Counted from the first letter of the stretch, positions 1 to 8,756 are shown. The stretch: DNA of 64,000 nucleotides from Amorphoplanes digitatis (GCF_014205335.1 NZ_JACHNH010000001.1:3714501-3778500), one strand, 5' to 3'. Numbers and translations are program-made. Notes: generated by a model from the letters alone, not told the origin.

Positions 1-899
1 GCCTGGTCGGTGCCGGCGCGGGCGCCCTGCTGGTCATGGCCGTCACCGGCTTCGTCGGCTTCGAACAGTCCGTGGTGTTCAGCGAGGAGTCCCGCGACCC
101 GCGCCGCACCGTGCCGCGGGCCACCTACATCGCGGTCGCGCTGATCGCCGTGCTCTACGCGTTCTCGTCCTGGGCGATGATCTCCGCGACCGGCGGCGAC
201 GCGGTCGCCCGTGCGCAGGCCGAGGGCCCCGAGCTCTTCTTCAACCTGGCGTCCGAGCGCCTCGGCGCCACGGCCCTGCACCTGGGCCACGCCCTGTTCC
301 TGACGTCCCTGGTCGCCGCGATGATCTCGTTCCACAACATCATCGCCCGGTACACGTTCTCCCTCGGCCGCGAGGGCGTCCTGCCGCGGGCCTTCGGCCG
401 CACGGTACCCGGCACCGGCGCGCCGAAGAACGGCTCGCTCGCGCAGTCCGCGTTCGGCCTGATCGTCATCCTGGTGTACGCGATCGCCGGCTGGGACCCC
501 CTGGTCCAGCTCTTCTTCTGGGGCGGCACGACCGGCGGCATCGGCGTGCTGCTGCTCATCACGGTCACCTCCGCCGCGGTCGTCGGCTACTTCGCCCGCC
601 ACCGCGAGGGCGAGGACTTCTGGCACCGCGTCGGCGCACCCGTGCTCGGCACGGTGCTGCTGCTGGTGATGACGTACCTGGCGCTGACGAACATCGCCAT
701 ACTCTTCGGCGTCGAGTCGGGCTCCACGCCGACGTGGGCGGTGCCGCTCGCGTACGGGGTGCTGGCCGTGGCGGGCGTCGTCTGGGCGCTGATCCTGCGC
801 GGCAGCAAGCCCGAGATCTACCAGGGCATCGGCATGGGCGCGCGCAGCGCCTCGACCGGCGTCTCCTTCCGCGAATCCGCCTCGGAGGCACAGCAGTGA
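1..899 (+). CDS. APC-family amino acid permease, C-terminal part
   Basis: The reading frame is open from base 3, so the gene starts upstream of the window and only about 298 codons are seen. It is an integral membrane protein of the amino acid-polyamine-organocation family. GFVGFE followed by a charged loop (SEESRDPRRTVPRAT) is typical of the TM6-TM7 region, and at least five further hydrophobic segments follow, with the conserved loop SLGREGVLPRAFG. It closely resembles the permease at 62027-63559. Its TGA overlaps the GTG of the downstream GNAT gene, so the two are translationally coupled. The substrate cannot be read from the sequence; amino acid or amine uptake is the family expectation. 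Confidence 0.9.
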   Translation, partial: LVGAGAGALLVMAVTGFVGFEQSVVFSEESRDPRRTVPRATYIAVALIAVLYAFSSWAMISATGGDAVARAQAEGPELFFNLASERLGATALHLGHALFLTSLVAAMISFHNIIARYTFSLGREGVLPRAFGRTVPGTGAPKNGSLAQSAFGLIVILVYAIAGWDPLVQLFFWGGTTGGIGVLLLITVTSAAVVGYFARHREGEDFWHRVGAPVLGTVLLLVMTYLALTNIAILFGVESGSTPTWAVPLAYGVLAVAGVVWALILRGSKPEIYQGIGMGARSASTGVSFRESASEAQQ

Positions 900-1483
900 C
901 GCCGCTCATCCGCCCCGCGACCGAGGCCGAGCTGCCGGCGGTCGGACAGCTGATCGCCCTGTCCTTCGACCACCTGGACCAGAACGCCTCCCTGGTGCCG
1001 GACCCGGCGGCCCGCCTGCGGGTGATGGGCGACTTCTTCACGATGCTGACCGTGCACGCACCCCTCTGCGGCAAGGTCGACGTGATCGACGACCCGGACG
1101 GCGGCCTCGCCGCGGCCGCGGTCTGGTTCGACCGCACCGCCGAGCAGCCGGAGCTCGTCGGCTACGAGGAGCGCCTGGCCGAGCTGGCGGGGGAGTGGCT
1201 GCCCAACTTCCAGGCACTCGACGAGATCTTCGAGAAGCACCACCCGGCCGACCCGCACTGGCACCTGGCCTTCCTGGCGGTACACCCGGCGCGGCAGAGC
1301 CACGGCCTCGGCAGCGCCCTGATGGACAGCACCCACGAGGACCTGGGCCGCACCCCGGCCTACCTGGAGGCGACGAACGACGCCAACATCCGGCTGTACC
1401 GCCGGCACGGCTACACGGAGCTGGAACCGTTCGACATCCGCCTACCGGACGGCACCCCGTTCTACCGCATGTGGCGAGCCTGA
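896..1483 (+). CDS. GNAT-family N-acetyltransferase
   Basis: The 195-residue protein starts at GTG 896, overlapping the permease stop by 4 bp, with GGAGG seven bases upstream. The acetyl-CoA binding segment is clear: LAFLAVHPARQSHGLGSALM contains the Q/R-x-x-G-x-G/A motif. LEATNDANIRLYRRHGY is the usual helix and last strand of GNAT enzymes. Coupling to an APC permease suggests it acetylates an amine or amino acid carried by that permease, which is inference. A shorter relative follows the paralogous permease at the right end of the window. The substrate is unknown. Confidence 0.9.
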   Translation: MTPLIRPATEAELPAVGQLIALSFDHLDQNASLVPDPAARLRVMGDFFTMLTVHAPLCGKVDVIDDPDGGLAAAAVWFDRTAEQPELVGYEERLAELAGEWLPNFQALDEIFEKHHPADPHWHLAFLAVHPARQSHGLGSALMDSTHEDLGRTPAYLEATNDANIRLYRRHGYTELEPFDIRLPDGTPFYRMWRA

Positions 1484-1489
1484 ACCACC

Positions 1490-1532
1490 GGCCCACGGGC
1501 GCGGCGCCGTTCTCCGGCCGCGCCCGCGGGCC
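1490..1532 (+). terminator. Terminator hairpin after GNAT gene
   Basis: GGCCCACGGGCGCGGC (1490-1505) pairs with GCCGCGCCCGCGGGCC (1517-1532) with one mismatch and an 11-nt loop. It starts 6 bp after the GNAT stop and has no U tract, as is common in actinomycetes. Confidence 0.65.
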
Positions 1533-1565
1533 TCGGCGGCACCTCATCGCCCACGTGGACCCGAT

Positions 1566-2045
1566 GACAACCGCCGATGTACGAGACGCCCGTCGAACCG
1601 GCGGCGGATGTACCAGGATCTTCCAGGTCTTGAGGGTGGCGCTCGCTCGCCGCGGACGCGGATCTTCGCGTGCGTCCGGGTGGCGGCCTTCTCCCGGCGT
1701 GACAGCTTCGGTCGGAAACGGCGCCGTTTGAACGGGGTGCGCACGCTGCCGCGGGCACCTTGGTAGCCCTTGGCGTCGATGATGGCGTGGGTCGAGCCGG
1801 GCAGTAGTAGGGCTTCTGGTCATCGACCTGGTCGATCGGGATCAGCGTGCCGTCCAGGATCACGTACGCCTTCACCCGGACCTTCCTCATCACGGTGGCC
1901 AGGTCGTCGGCGGCCGCCGTGAGCAGGGCGATCACCTCCTGGACGTAGCGCCGGGCAGTGCCGACACCGACCTCGAACCCGGCGGCGAGGCGGGTGCGGA
2001 TCTTGGTCGACTGCTGCCTTGTCTGGAGCCTCGCCCACATCGAAC
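1566..2045 (-). pseudogene. Degenerate IS5-type (IS112-like) transposase remnant
   Basis: Minus-strand reading frames give pieces of a DDE transposase of the actinomycete IS5/IS112 type. In order they are TRLAAGFEVGVGTARRYVQE, then LDGTLIPIDQ with the first catalytic Asp, then after a jump to another frame HAIIDAKGYQGARGSVRTPF with the second Asp region, then RVRGERA, and in a third frame LKTWKIL. The segment normally lying between the first and second Asp is largely missing (near 1785-1800), and at least two frame changes follow. The gene cannot make a working enzyme. I could not define terminal inverted repeats. Confidence 0.75.
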
Positions 2046-2106
2046 TCCGGGGCCCACGTGCCGCCCTGACCTGAACGATCAGGTGGGAACAAGGCACATT
2101 GATCAT

Positions 2107-2540
2107 CGCGACGGCTCTCCTGCCTCACCGCCACGGGGAATCACCTTCAGCGGCATGTATGGATATTTCTCAGATCGTGGACAAGTTGATCAATGGCTTG
2201 AACTGCTGTAACACCCGAATTACCTAGCTCAGAAGAAGAGTTTGTGTCTTTTGTAGCGCTGCGACGAGCTCTTCCACCTCTACTAGGGCGACTCCTACAG
2301 GAGTGCTTAGCACTGGCCAAAGATCAGGCATTGGGGGTGCCGATCGATGGATCATGAGGGCGCGCACTGGCGGTTACCGTCGCCCTCAACTTCTGCTCGA
2401 TGATGCGCAGTATGTGAAAGGTTCATGAAACATGGGACAAAGGATCATGACGCTACCGTCACCGGGCGTCGTGGTACGTGCTGAGCGCAGACGGAAATCT
2501 GCCGCCAAGGCCGTGAAACGATTCCAGCCACATAGGGACA
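2107..2540. other. Gene-free, lower-GC interval
   Basis: No convincing coding sequence. Base composition is visibly more AT-rich than the flanks and resembles the sigma-factor operon that follows, so it probably holds that operon's promoter. I could not assign -35/-10 boxes with confidence. Confidence 0.4.
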
Positions 2541-2574
2541 CCGTCCAAGTCGGACGGTGGGAGAGCGGACGGTG
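2541..2574 (+). promoter_or_regulatory. Inverted and direct repeats over the sigma-gene start
   Basis: CCGTCC-AAGTC-GGACGG forms a small perfect hairpin at 2541-2557. Next to it CGGACGGTG occurs twice (2551-2559 and 2566-2574), giving two in-frame GTG codons 15 bp apart. Only the second, at 2572, has a well-placed GGGAG. The hairpin could affect translation initiation (inference). Confidence 0.4.
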
Positions 2575-3129
2575 AACCAAGAGCTCGAATACGAGAAGGA
2601 ATTCACTGCATTCTTCTTGGCGAACCGGCATCGCCTAGTTCGCGTAGTGACCGGACTCAGCGGCGATCGCGACCTGGCGGAAGACATCACTCAAGAGGTA
2701 ATGATCAATCTGCAGCGGTGCTGGGGGCGATACCAGCGTCCCGAGATTCTTATGATCCAGATGGCTAAGCAGGAGCTGAGCCGGCGGAAGAAGAAGCTCC
2801 TGCCCAACCAGATCGATCCACTCGATGATCGAATTGAGGAGGTGAACGCTCGGACGCAATACCCGGCCGCCGACGCCCAGCTCGGCAGCCTGGATCTCAG
2901 CGGCTCGATCATGAAAGCCGTTCGAGGGTTGCCCGATAGGCAGAAGGAAGTGATCGTCCTGACCGTCCTTTGCGATTTGGATCATCAAACCACCGCCGAG
3001 ATTCTCGGCATCAGTGAGTCATCCGTGAGTACCCATAAGAAGAGAGGACTGTCACGCCTCGAAACGCTCCTTACAAGCCAGGCGGGAACGTCGGGCTCTG
3101 GAGCTGGACAATCCGTTGGAGGATCATAA
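2572..3129 (+). CDS. ECF-like sigma-70 family sigma factor
   Basis: The 185-residue protein has the two-domain ECF layout. Region 2 is near residues 15-60 (RLVRVVTGLSGDRDLAEDIT, then QEVMINLQRCWGRYQ). Region 4 is near residues 115-160 (VRGLPDRQKEVIVLTVLCDL, then a helix-turn-helix TAEILGISESSVSTHKKRG). The start is taken as GTG 2572, which has GGGAG upstream; GTG 2557 is an in-frame alternative. Its stop lies 1 bp before the GTG of the next gene, whose ribosome-binding site is inside this gene's last codons. No recognisable anti-sigma factor is adjacent. Its GC content looks lower than the chromosome around it, which suggests horizontal acquisition. Confidence 0.85.
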   Translation: MNQELEYEKEFTAFFLANRHRLVRVVTGLSGDRDLAEDITQEVMINLQRCWGRYQRPEILMIQMAKQELSRRKKKLLPNQIDPLDDRIEEVNARTQYPAADAQLGSLDLSGSIMKAVRGLPDRQKEVIVLTVLCDLDHQTTAEILGISESSVSTHKKRGLSRLETLLTSQAGTSGSGAGQSVGGS

Positions 3130-3130
3130 C

Positions 3131-4219
3131 GTGAATATTGAGCACCAACTAAAGATGGCTTTCGAAAAAGAAATGGGGGAGGAATCGCGAAACACGACCA
3201 AGAAGCAGTTTGAAGATTTCGAGAGTGAGCGAAAGAAGAGGTCTGAAGCGCCCGCTTGCAGATCTGGAGAAGCGAGTACCGCAACGTCCGCGAGGTACGG
3301 GATCGCAGCTTACTTCGTCGGGGTCCACTTGGCGGCGTGTGGACATCTGGAGGAAGCTGCTACGTGGTTGAAGGAAGCGGCCGAGAGGGATATCGGCGAT
3401 TCTGCGTTTCGCTTGGCAAAGATATATGAAACGCAGGCGGTTACCGACTTCAACCGCCAGTTCGACTTCGATGATCCTCTCATTGCCGATACCGAGGAGA
3501 AGTTCAGCGAGGCATACTATTGGTACCATAAGGCTGCGTCTGCCGGCTACGCGAGGCAGAGCTTTCCCGGCGGCGAAGCGTTAGATGATCCCGTGCTGTC
3601 TCTCGATTGCTGTAGTGGCGTGCGGGCCGTATCGTCCGAAGAGGCGGCTGCACGGCTGCTTTTGGATTCGCGGCTGAACGCCGAGCGGATGATCCGTGAC
3701 GCGCGGGAGGATGTCTGCACCACCATCAGAATGGCCAGAACGGAGATCAGGGATCTATCCTTGGAGCACCAACGCCTGACGGCTGAGGTGGTCGAACATC
3801 GGAAAACGCTGAATATATTCCGGACATTTTCTGGCCGGCCCTTGGTTGCCTTACCATATCTCTGGTTGATGATCGTAGCCAGTTGGTTCAGCCCGGTTAC
3901 TCGATCTCATTTGGGAAGAGTGCGAGCCGTTTATTGGGACACCCTGTCCCGTGCTTCACTCATCCCACCACACTCGGGCCTCTTGAAGCCTTCCACCAGG
4001 GTTACCGTTCGAGCACACGCCTTCATGCGTCGTGTTGTCATGGCCATGTTCTCTTTCCTCTTCAGGATTGATCATGCCGGACCCTCGTGGGTGGATGCAA
4101 CCGCATCAGGTTCGGGTCGTGTACGCAGAAAGTCGAGCACGGCAGCAGGGGAAGGCTGCCGATCGCGAAGAAGTCAACCCGATCTGGCGGATGAGCTTGT
4201 CGGCTCCCCGCATTATTGA
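3131..4219 (+). CDS. Sel1/TPR-like and coiled-coil protein coupled to sigma factor
   Basis: I do not recognise a named family. The start is GTG 3131, with GGAGG at 3118-3122 and one base after the sigma stop; a TTG at 3116 is in frame but lies on the ribosome-binding site. Residues about 55-140 hold two Sel1/TPR-like units (EEAATWLKEAAERDIGDSAF and EAYYWYHKAASAGYA). Residues about 175-225 form a charged helix resembling DivIVA-type coiled coils (LNAERMIRDARED). A hydrophobic stretch follows (LVALPYLWLMIVASWF). The last 50 or so codons look less convincing and a second frame is open there, so the 3' end may be altered. It may regulate or anchor the sigma factor; that is inference from coupling only. 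Confidence 0.65.
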   Translation: MNIEHQLKMAFEKEMGEESRNTTKKQFEDFESERKKRSEAPACRSGEASTATSARYGIAAYFVGVHLAACGHLEEAATWLKEAAERDIGDSAFRLAKIYETQAVTDFNRQFDFDDPLIADTEEKFSEAYYWYHKAASAGYARQSFPGGEALDDPVLSLDCCSGVRAVSSEEAAARLLLDSRLNAERMIRDAREDVCTTIRMARTEIRDLSLEHQRLTAEVVEHRKTLNIFRTFSGRPLVALPYLWLMIVASWFSPVTRSHLGRVRAVYWDTLSRASLIPPHSGLLKPSTRVTVRAHAFMRRVVMAMFSFLFRIDHAGPSWVDATASGSGRVRRKSSTAAGEGCRSRRSQPDLADELVGSPHY

Positions 4220-4259
4220 GTTCCACTCTGTCGTTGAATGATCTACAGACGAGGTAACG

Positions 4260-5009
4260 ATGAGGGCATCGCAGGATTCGATAACGCGAATTCTGAGGCG
4301 ATTTGGTGAGCACGACCTGAGTATCGGAATTGTCTCGCCGGTTGCGCTTTACGACGTGTGGCTTTCCAGGGCCGGCTTGTCGATCGATTCCCTCGACCAG
4401 TCCAGCCTGGACCTGCTGGGAAGTCAACTTGTGCGCCTAGGCGAACTGGTTGGAGACCCCGCGACGGCAGTGCCGGGCGAGCTCTGGGAAAGCAGTGGTT
4501 TGGAATCACACCGAGAAGGCGCTGTTGCGATGTTGAATGAGCGTTTGAAAATTGCGCAAGAGCGTTACTCGATGTTGGTTACAGCTACAGATTCATCCTC
4601 GATTTCTACCGGTCCAGAGATGCCTCGTCACGCCGATGCCGGCTCGGAACTTCACAAAGGGCTGCTTCGCGTCGAGGCAGCGCTTCTCGAACTCCGAAAT
4701 CGGGATCTCGCAGTGGAACCGCCATGTGCGAAGCATGAGAGGCACGACGCGGATCCTCTGCAAGGTGTAGAAATCATGGAACGCCGCTGGGCACTGTGGG
4801 GACGAGTGCTCTCACGAGAATATGTTGCGACGATCATCGGTGGATTTCTCCTGGTCGGCCTTGCCGTCGCGCTCGTCTCGGCGATGTTTCTCAACGAGCC
4901 TGTAACTGACATTATCTCTAACAGTTTCTTGATTATCCTGGGCTACTTCTTCGGCCACAATGCTATTTCACGTCCAGCTAGGACCGGAGCGCGATCAAGC
5001 ACAAGTTAG
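4260..5009 (+). CDS. Unrecognised protein with C-terminal membrane anchor
   Basis: The 249-residue protein starts at ATG 4260, with a GACGAGG ribosome-binding site. The first 180 residues are soluble and acidic with helical, possibly coiled stretches (EGAVAMLNERLKIAQERYSM). The end has two hydrophobic segments, IIGGFLLVGLAVALVSAMFL and ISNSFLIILGYFFGH, so it is probably a cytoplasmic domain tethered by a two-helix tail. It lies 40 bp after the TPR-like gene in the same lower-GC block and is likely the third gene of the sigma-factor operon. I recognise no family. Confidence 0.65.
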   Translation: MRASQDSITRILRRFGEHDLSIGIVSPVALYDVWLSRAGLSIDSLDQSSLDLLGSQLVRLGELVGDPATAVPGELWESSGLESHREGAVAMLNERLKIAQERYSMLVTATDSSSISTGPEMPRHADAGSELHKGLLRVEAALLELRNRDLAVEPPCAKHERHDADPLQGVEIMERRWALWGRVLSREYVATIIGGFLLVGLAVALVSAMFLNEPVTDIISNSFLIILGYFFGHNAISRPARTGARSSTS

Positions 5010-5235
5010 TTGAATCCAGCTGCGAAGCTCGCTCGCAATCGAAGGTGAGGTACCTACTGGTCGAGTCAAACATATGTGCGACTACTCGGGTTTGTGTGGG
5101 TGATTTAGAACGTGGAGTAGCCGCCTCGAGGTGCGTAGTGAAGGGGGTTGCTTCTGGTGATACGGAGACGGCAACGGCCCGTTGGCGACGAGCGTGTCTT
5201 CGCCGGGGTGGCACGTACTGTTCTGTCGGTTGCTC
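5010..5235. other. Non-coding spacer between sigma operon and TetR remnant
   Basis: No supported gene and no clear hairpin or operator. It separates the lower-GC operon from the fused gene remnants on the other strand. Confidence 0.3.
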
Positions 5236-5761
5236 TCACCGATGTACAGGTTGCAGGTAGCGGGCCAGGTTCGGTGTTATGAGGGTTACCAGGTTCGTCC
5301 TCGCTGGCGTTGTTGATCTGGCGGAGGCCGAGGATTTGGTCGGCGAGCGTCAGGCCTATCAGGTGTGTGATGGCTACGGCGACGTTGACTTCGGGGACGT
5401 CGAGTGCCTGAGCGAGGCGCGGGATGAGCACCGTTTCGAGGTGTGCTCGGGCAAGGGTGGCTCCGTCGGGGTCGCCGAAGCTGCTTCGGGCCATCGCTCG
5501 TAGGCGTGCCCCGGATTCGGGTTGGCGCCAGGTGGATACGAAATGGCGCACGAGCGCTTCCGGGAGCTGGTCTCGGGGAGTCTGAGTGAGTAGTCGGCTC
5601 AGGACTTCCCAGGGGTCGACCGGCAGGTCGAGAACCTCCCGGTAGAGCTGTTGCTTGCTGCCGAAGTAGTGGTGCAGAAGGGCGGGGTGCACGCCGGCCG
5701 CTGCGGCGATCGATCGCAGTGATGCTCGCGTGTAGCCGTGCTGGGCGAACTGGTCGCGGGC
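5236..5761 (-). pseudogene. TetR-family regulator remnant, 5' truncated and frameshifted
   Basis: The minus strand reads ARDQFAQHGYTRASLRSIAA and HPALLHHYFGSKQQLYREVL, the DNA-binding helix-turn-helix of a TetR regulator, followed by an alpha-helical ligand domain. The first 20 or so codons, including the start, are absent: the sequence changes into an exonuclease gene at about 5761-5764. Near 5285 a single-base shift is needed to reach the normal ending ITPNLARYLQPVHR with TGA at 5236-5238. Loss of the start plus a frameshift make it non-functional. Confidence 0.8.
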
Positions 5762-5763
5762 AC

Positions 5764-6141
5764 GCACTGGCGTTCGAACTGGCGCCGGTCGTACTCGCCC
5801 CAGCTCGCCCAGGTGCGGAAGCGCCCGCGCAGCTCGTCCCGGACCTGGGCGCAGGCCGCCGCGAAGTCCGCCGCGCCGTCGACGTCGGCCTGGGTGAGCC
5901 CGGTCAGCTCGGTGCAGAACTCGCTGACCCGCGACCGGCGCGGCCGTACCAGAATTCGCCGCTTCTCGACCCGCCGCCAATCGGCGGTGTCGACCACACA
6001 GATCCCGATCTCGATGATCTCGCTCGACTCACCACGCGGCGGACCGTCGGCCCAACAGGTCGCCTCCACGTCGACGACGTTGAGGAACCGTTCGAAGGCT
6101 TCATGCACGGGTGAGAACTCTAATGGTCGCTTTTGGACCAC
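5764..6141 (-). pseudogene. 3'-5' exonuclease (DnaQ/KapD-like) remnant, 3' truncated
   Basis: About 125 codons on the minus strand encode the front half of a DEDD exonuclease. The ExoI motif DVEAT is in FLNVVDVEATCWADGPPRGE, and the pattern IIEIGICVVDT and CTELTGLTQADV is typical of the KapD-like group. The protein stops matching after RRQFERQC at about 5764, where the TetR fragment begins in another frame, so the ExoIII motif is lost. A deletion that fused two neighbouring genes is the simplest explanation. Confidence 0.8.
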
Positions 6142-6174
6142 GCATTCGATATTGGTTTACCGGGTGTGCGGAGG

Positions 6175-6675
6175 TCACGAGTCCTTGCAGCGCTCGAACT
6201 CGCGCACGTCATCCGAGTCGCGATCTCCCAGATAGATGGCAAGCGTTACGTTCTCCCCTGTTCCACCAAGGTCAAGGGTTGATCCCTCAGTGAACGGCGT
6301 CTGATCCAGCTTTTCGTAGTTCAGAAACAGACGGTGATCGCCGCCCTCGAAAGACCAGTTCCCCACCCCCGAGGTGGGCGGCACGCCGTTGAACTCGGTC
6401 TTCACTCGATAGCCATCGACATAGCGATCATCGCCAAGCAGATCGTCGCGATAGGCCGACCCGATGCCGGTAACCGTGAAGCTACTGTCCGAGAGGAAGG
6501 TGAAGCGCTCACCTTCCTCGCCACACCATGATCCAAGGAAATCCTGCTCGGCGAAGGGTATCTCGGGCTGCCGATCGCCGATCCCACAGCCCGAGATACC
6601 CATTACCACGCCGAGAAGGCCCGCGCCTACAGCACACCTGAGAATGTATTTCCTGTGAACTCTACTGATAGTCAC
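6175..6675 (-). CDS. Small lipoprotein, candidate RHS immunity protein
   Basis: The 166-residue protein has a basic N-terminus, a hydrophobic stretch and a lipobox (GISGC, Cys at about residue 30), so it is predicted to be exported and lipid-anchored. The mature part is acidic, with SWCGEEGERFTFLSDSSFTV suggesting a small beta-rich fold, and ends in a Cys-containing tail (FERCKDS). It lies 17 bp downstream of the RHS C-terminal tip on the same strand, the usual place for an immunity gene. Lipoproteins are known as immunity proteins for secreted toxins, but this role is inferred from position only. Confidence 0.7.
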   Translation of the reverse strand: MTISRVHRKYILRCAVGAGLLGVVMGISGCGIGDRQPEIPFAEQDFLGSWCGEEGERFTFLSDSSFTVTGIGSAYRDDLLGDDRYVDGYRVKTEFNGVPPTSGVGNWSFEGGDHRLFLNYEKLDQTPFTEGSTLDLGGTGENVTLAIYLGDRDSDDVREFERCKDS

Positions 6676-6692
6676 GCGGGCCTTCTGACGAG

Positions 6693-8081
6693 TTAGAAGT
6701 CGATCACTTCGGTCCAGTATACATGCATAGTTATCGGTGAAGTCCTACCAGTCTTGGGGCCATTTCTCTTCGCGCTCTTCCTGTCCGCGAGAGGGTTACG
6801 GAGGAGCGATTTCTGGTCCATTACGTTCTGGACGTGGAATGAGACGACAGCCTTACCGCTCGTCCCGTCGACCGCCGTTACCTGATAGTCCATGTCGAAG
6901 GAGCCAATCATGCTCACCGACCTGGACTCGCCTGTGCCGAAGGCGCCACTGTACGCGTCGGCGGCCATGCGGGCTGCGGCCTCCTTGCCCTTTGGCAGGT
7001 CATAATCCCACTCCCGCCGGCACCGTCAGGGTTGTAGTTGCCGGTCGCGATCATCGCGGCCAGCTTGTTGCGCTTGGCGGCCACGTGACCGGTGCCGCGC
7101 ACCCCCGCGTGATCTCGTCGATCTGATAGAAGGTCTCCGACCCCCGATCATGCTCGTTGAGCGCCCACTTGGCGCCGAGCAACCACCACGTCATGTGGTT
7201 GATCACCTTCGCCCGGTCATCGATTTCCGCGGTGCTCATCTTCAGCATCGGATTCCAGAGGAACGTGCGTCCGCCCGAGGACGTCTTCTTGGAGACCGGA
7301 TACTTGCGGCTCGCCTTTTCCTTCTGCTGCTTGGCGGCGCGCTGCTGAGTACGCTGCGTGTATTCCAGTCCGGTTTCCTCCGGGAAGCGGAGCCCGGTGG
7401 GGTCCGTCAGCGTCGACGGATTGTTATTGCTGTAGGAGTAGCCGTTCAACTGCTGCGGATCGGAATGGTCGATGATGGGGTCGACGGAAATGAAGCGCCC
7501 CAGCGTGGGGTCGTATTCACGAGCTCCCAGGTGGGTCAATCCCGTCTCGTCGCTGCGGCCGTTGAGGAATGCATGGTCACCGCGCCAACCAGAGGCGGCG
7601 GTGCGAAGCTCCCCGAAGGGCAGCGTCCGCCGGCGCTCCATCGCCAGCGTCGTCGACGACAGCTGGACCTCGCCGGTGTCGTGGTGGTCGTTCACCAGGA
7701 GCGAGAGCCCTGCCGCGGTGCGAACCGCGATCGGAATGTCGAGATGCGCGTAGTAGTGCGTGGCGGTGGCGGTGCCGGAGGCCGGAGACCTCAGTTCGAT
7801 GCCGCCGGGCAGGTAGACGGTGAAGCCAGCGGAGTCCTTCGCCACGAGGCGATTGCCGTCCGCGTCGTACACGTAGGTGCTGGTCTTGCTGCCCGCCACC
7901 ACGGAGGTGACATGCCCAGGGCCGCCTCGCTGGGGTCGGCCGCGCAGTCGGCCGCACCGGGCGTCCAGGCCTCGCTCAGCCTGCGCAGATAGTCGAAGCG
8001 GTAGCACTGCGTGTCGGCGGCCAGGCCGACGGTGCTGTCGGAGATCTGCCGCTCGATCCGCAACGACAAGAAGCGCCCCGC
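6693..8081 (-). pseudogene. RHS-repeat protein remnant with C-terminal toxin tip
   Basis: Reading leftwards, fragments of an RHS/YD-repeat polymorphic toxin appear: AADTQCYRFDYLRRLSEAW, then after an internal deletion near 7912 YVYDADGNRL, the core signature HLGAREYDPTLGRFISVDPI, then SYSNNNPSTLTDPTGL. Beyond the core is a variable tip of about 200 codons containing NHMTWWLLGAKWALNEHDRG, NKLAAMIATGNYNPDGAGG and MIGSFDMDYQVTAVDGTSG. The tip needs two single-base shifts, one at a run of five G near 7103 and one near 7015. The N-terminal secretion and repeat parts are gone. I do not recognise the tip domain; it may be a decayed toxin or a silent cassette. Confidence 0.75.
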
Positions 8082-8756
8082 CTCGGTTGGCGGCCGCTCG
8101 GCAGAAGAGGTGAATGCGCATATCTGGGGGCCATATCGCTTTAGGCGCGGTGTCGATGGCGGCGCTCCTGACGGAAGAACTGCCAAGCCGATCGAGCTGA
8201 CGCTCGGCGAGGGTCGACTGTTCGCCTTAGACCCAACTGGTCCGCCCGAGTGGCAGCCAGCGCAGGTGCCCTGGACCTACGCAGGTAGACCCTTGCGTTT
8301 GACTCTCACCTGCAAACGCAGGGCTACCGACCTTGGGTCATCCCATGCGCCGTCAGCCAGCCCACCTAGATGTGCCCGCGTTAGAGCAGAGTGCGGTAGA
8401 TCAGCCGGCTACGCCAGCCAGGGTGGGTAGCAGGCAAAGGATGGTCACCGGCACCGGCGCGCCCCTAGCGGTCAGCCTCACGATCGAGGTGATCTTGCAT
8501 GGCGTCCTCACCCAAGCGCAGCAACGGGCGCCCATGGCTAAGCCCTTACGACTTACGGTGCACCGTCGTCTCGTTTTAGCTGCGTGCGGAGATCCGCTCC
8601 GCGGGTCGCCGAGTGAACAGACCACAGCGGCGCACCTTTGAAGGGTTCTGGGGAGGGCGCGCCGACCCAGAAGGCCCGTGACCAAACTTTGCCGCGCATT
8701 CGCCGTGACGAGAGAGATCCAGCGGTCCTAGGTGAGACCCTGTGAGACCGACGAAA
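8082..8756. other. Gene-poor interval beside the RHS remnant
   Basis: No reading frame here has convincing homology. An imperfect hairpin, CCCTTGCGTTTG (8290-8301) against CAAACGCAGGG (8313-8323), could be an old terminator. The interval looks like further decayed accessory DNA. Confidence 0.35.

Noticed and set aside
8011..8430. 139-codon plus-strand ORF beside the RHS remnant
   Set aside because: Its first half is antisense to the RHS remnant and the rest matches nothing I know; no ribosome-binding site.
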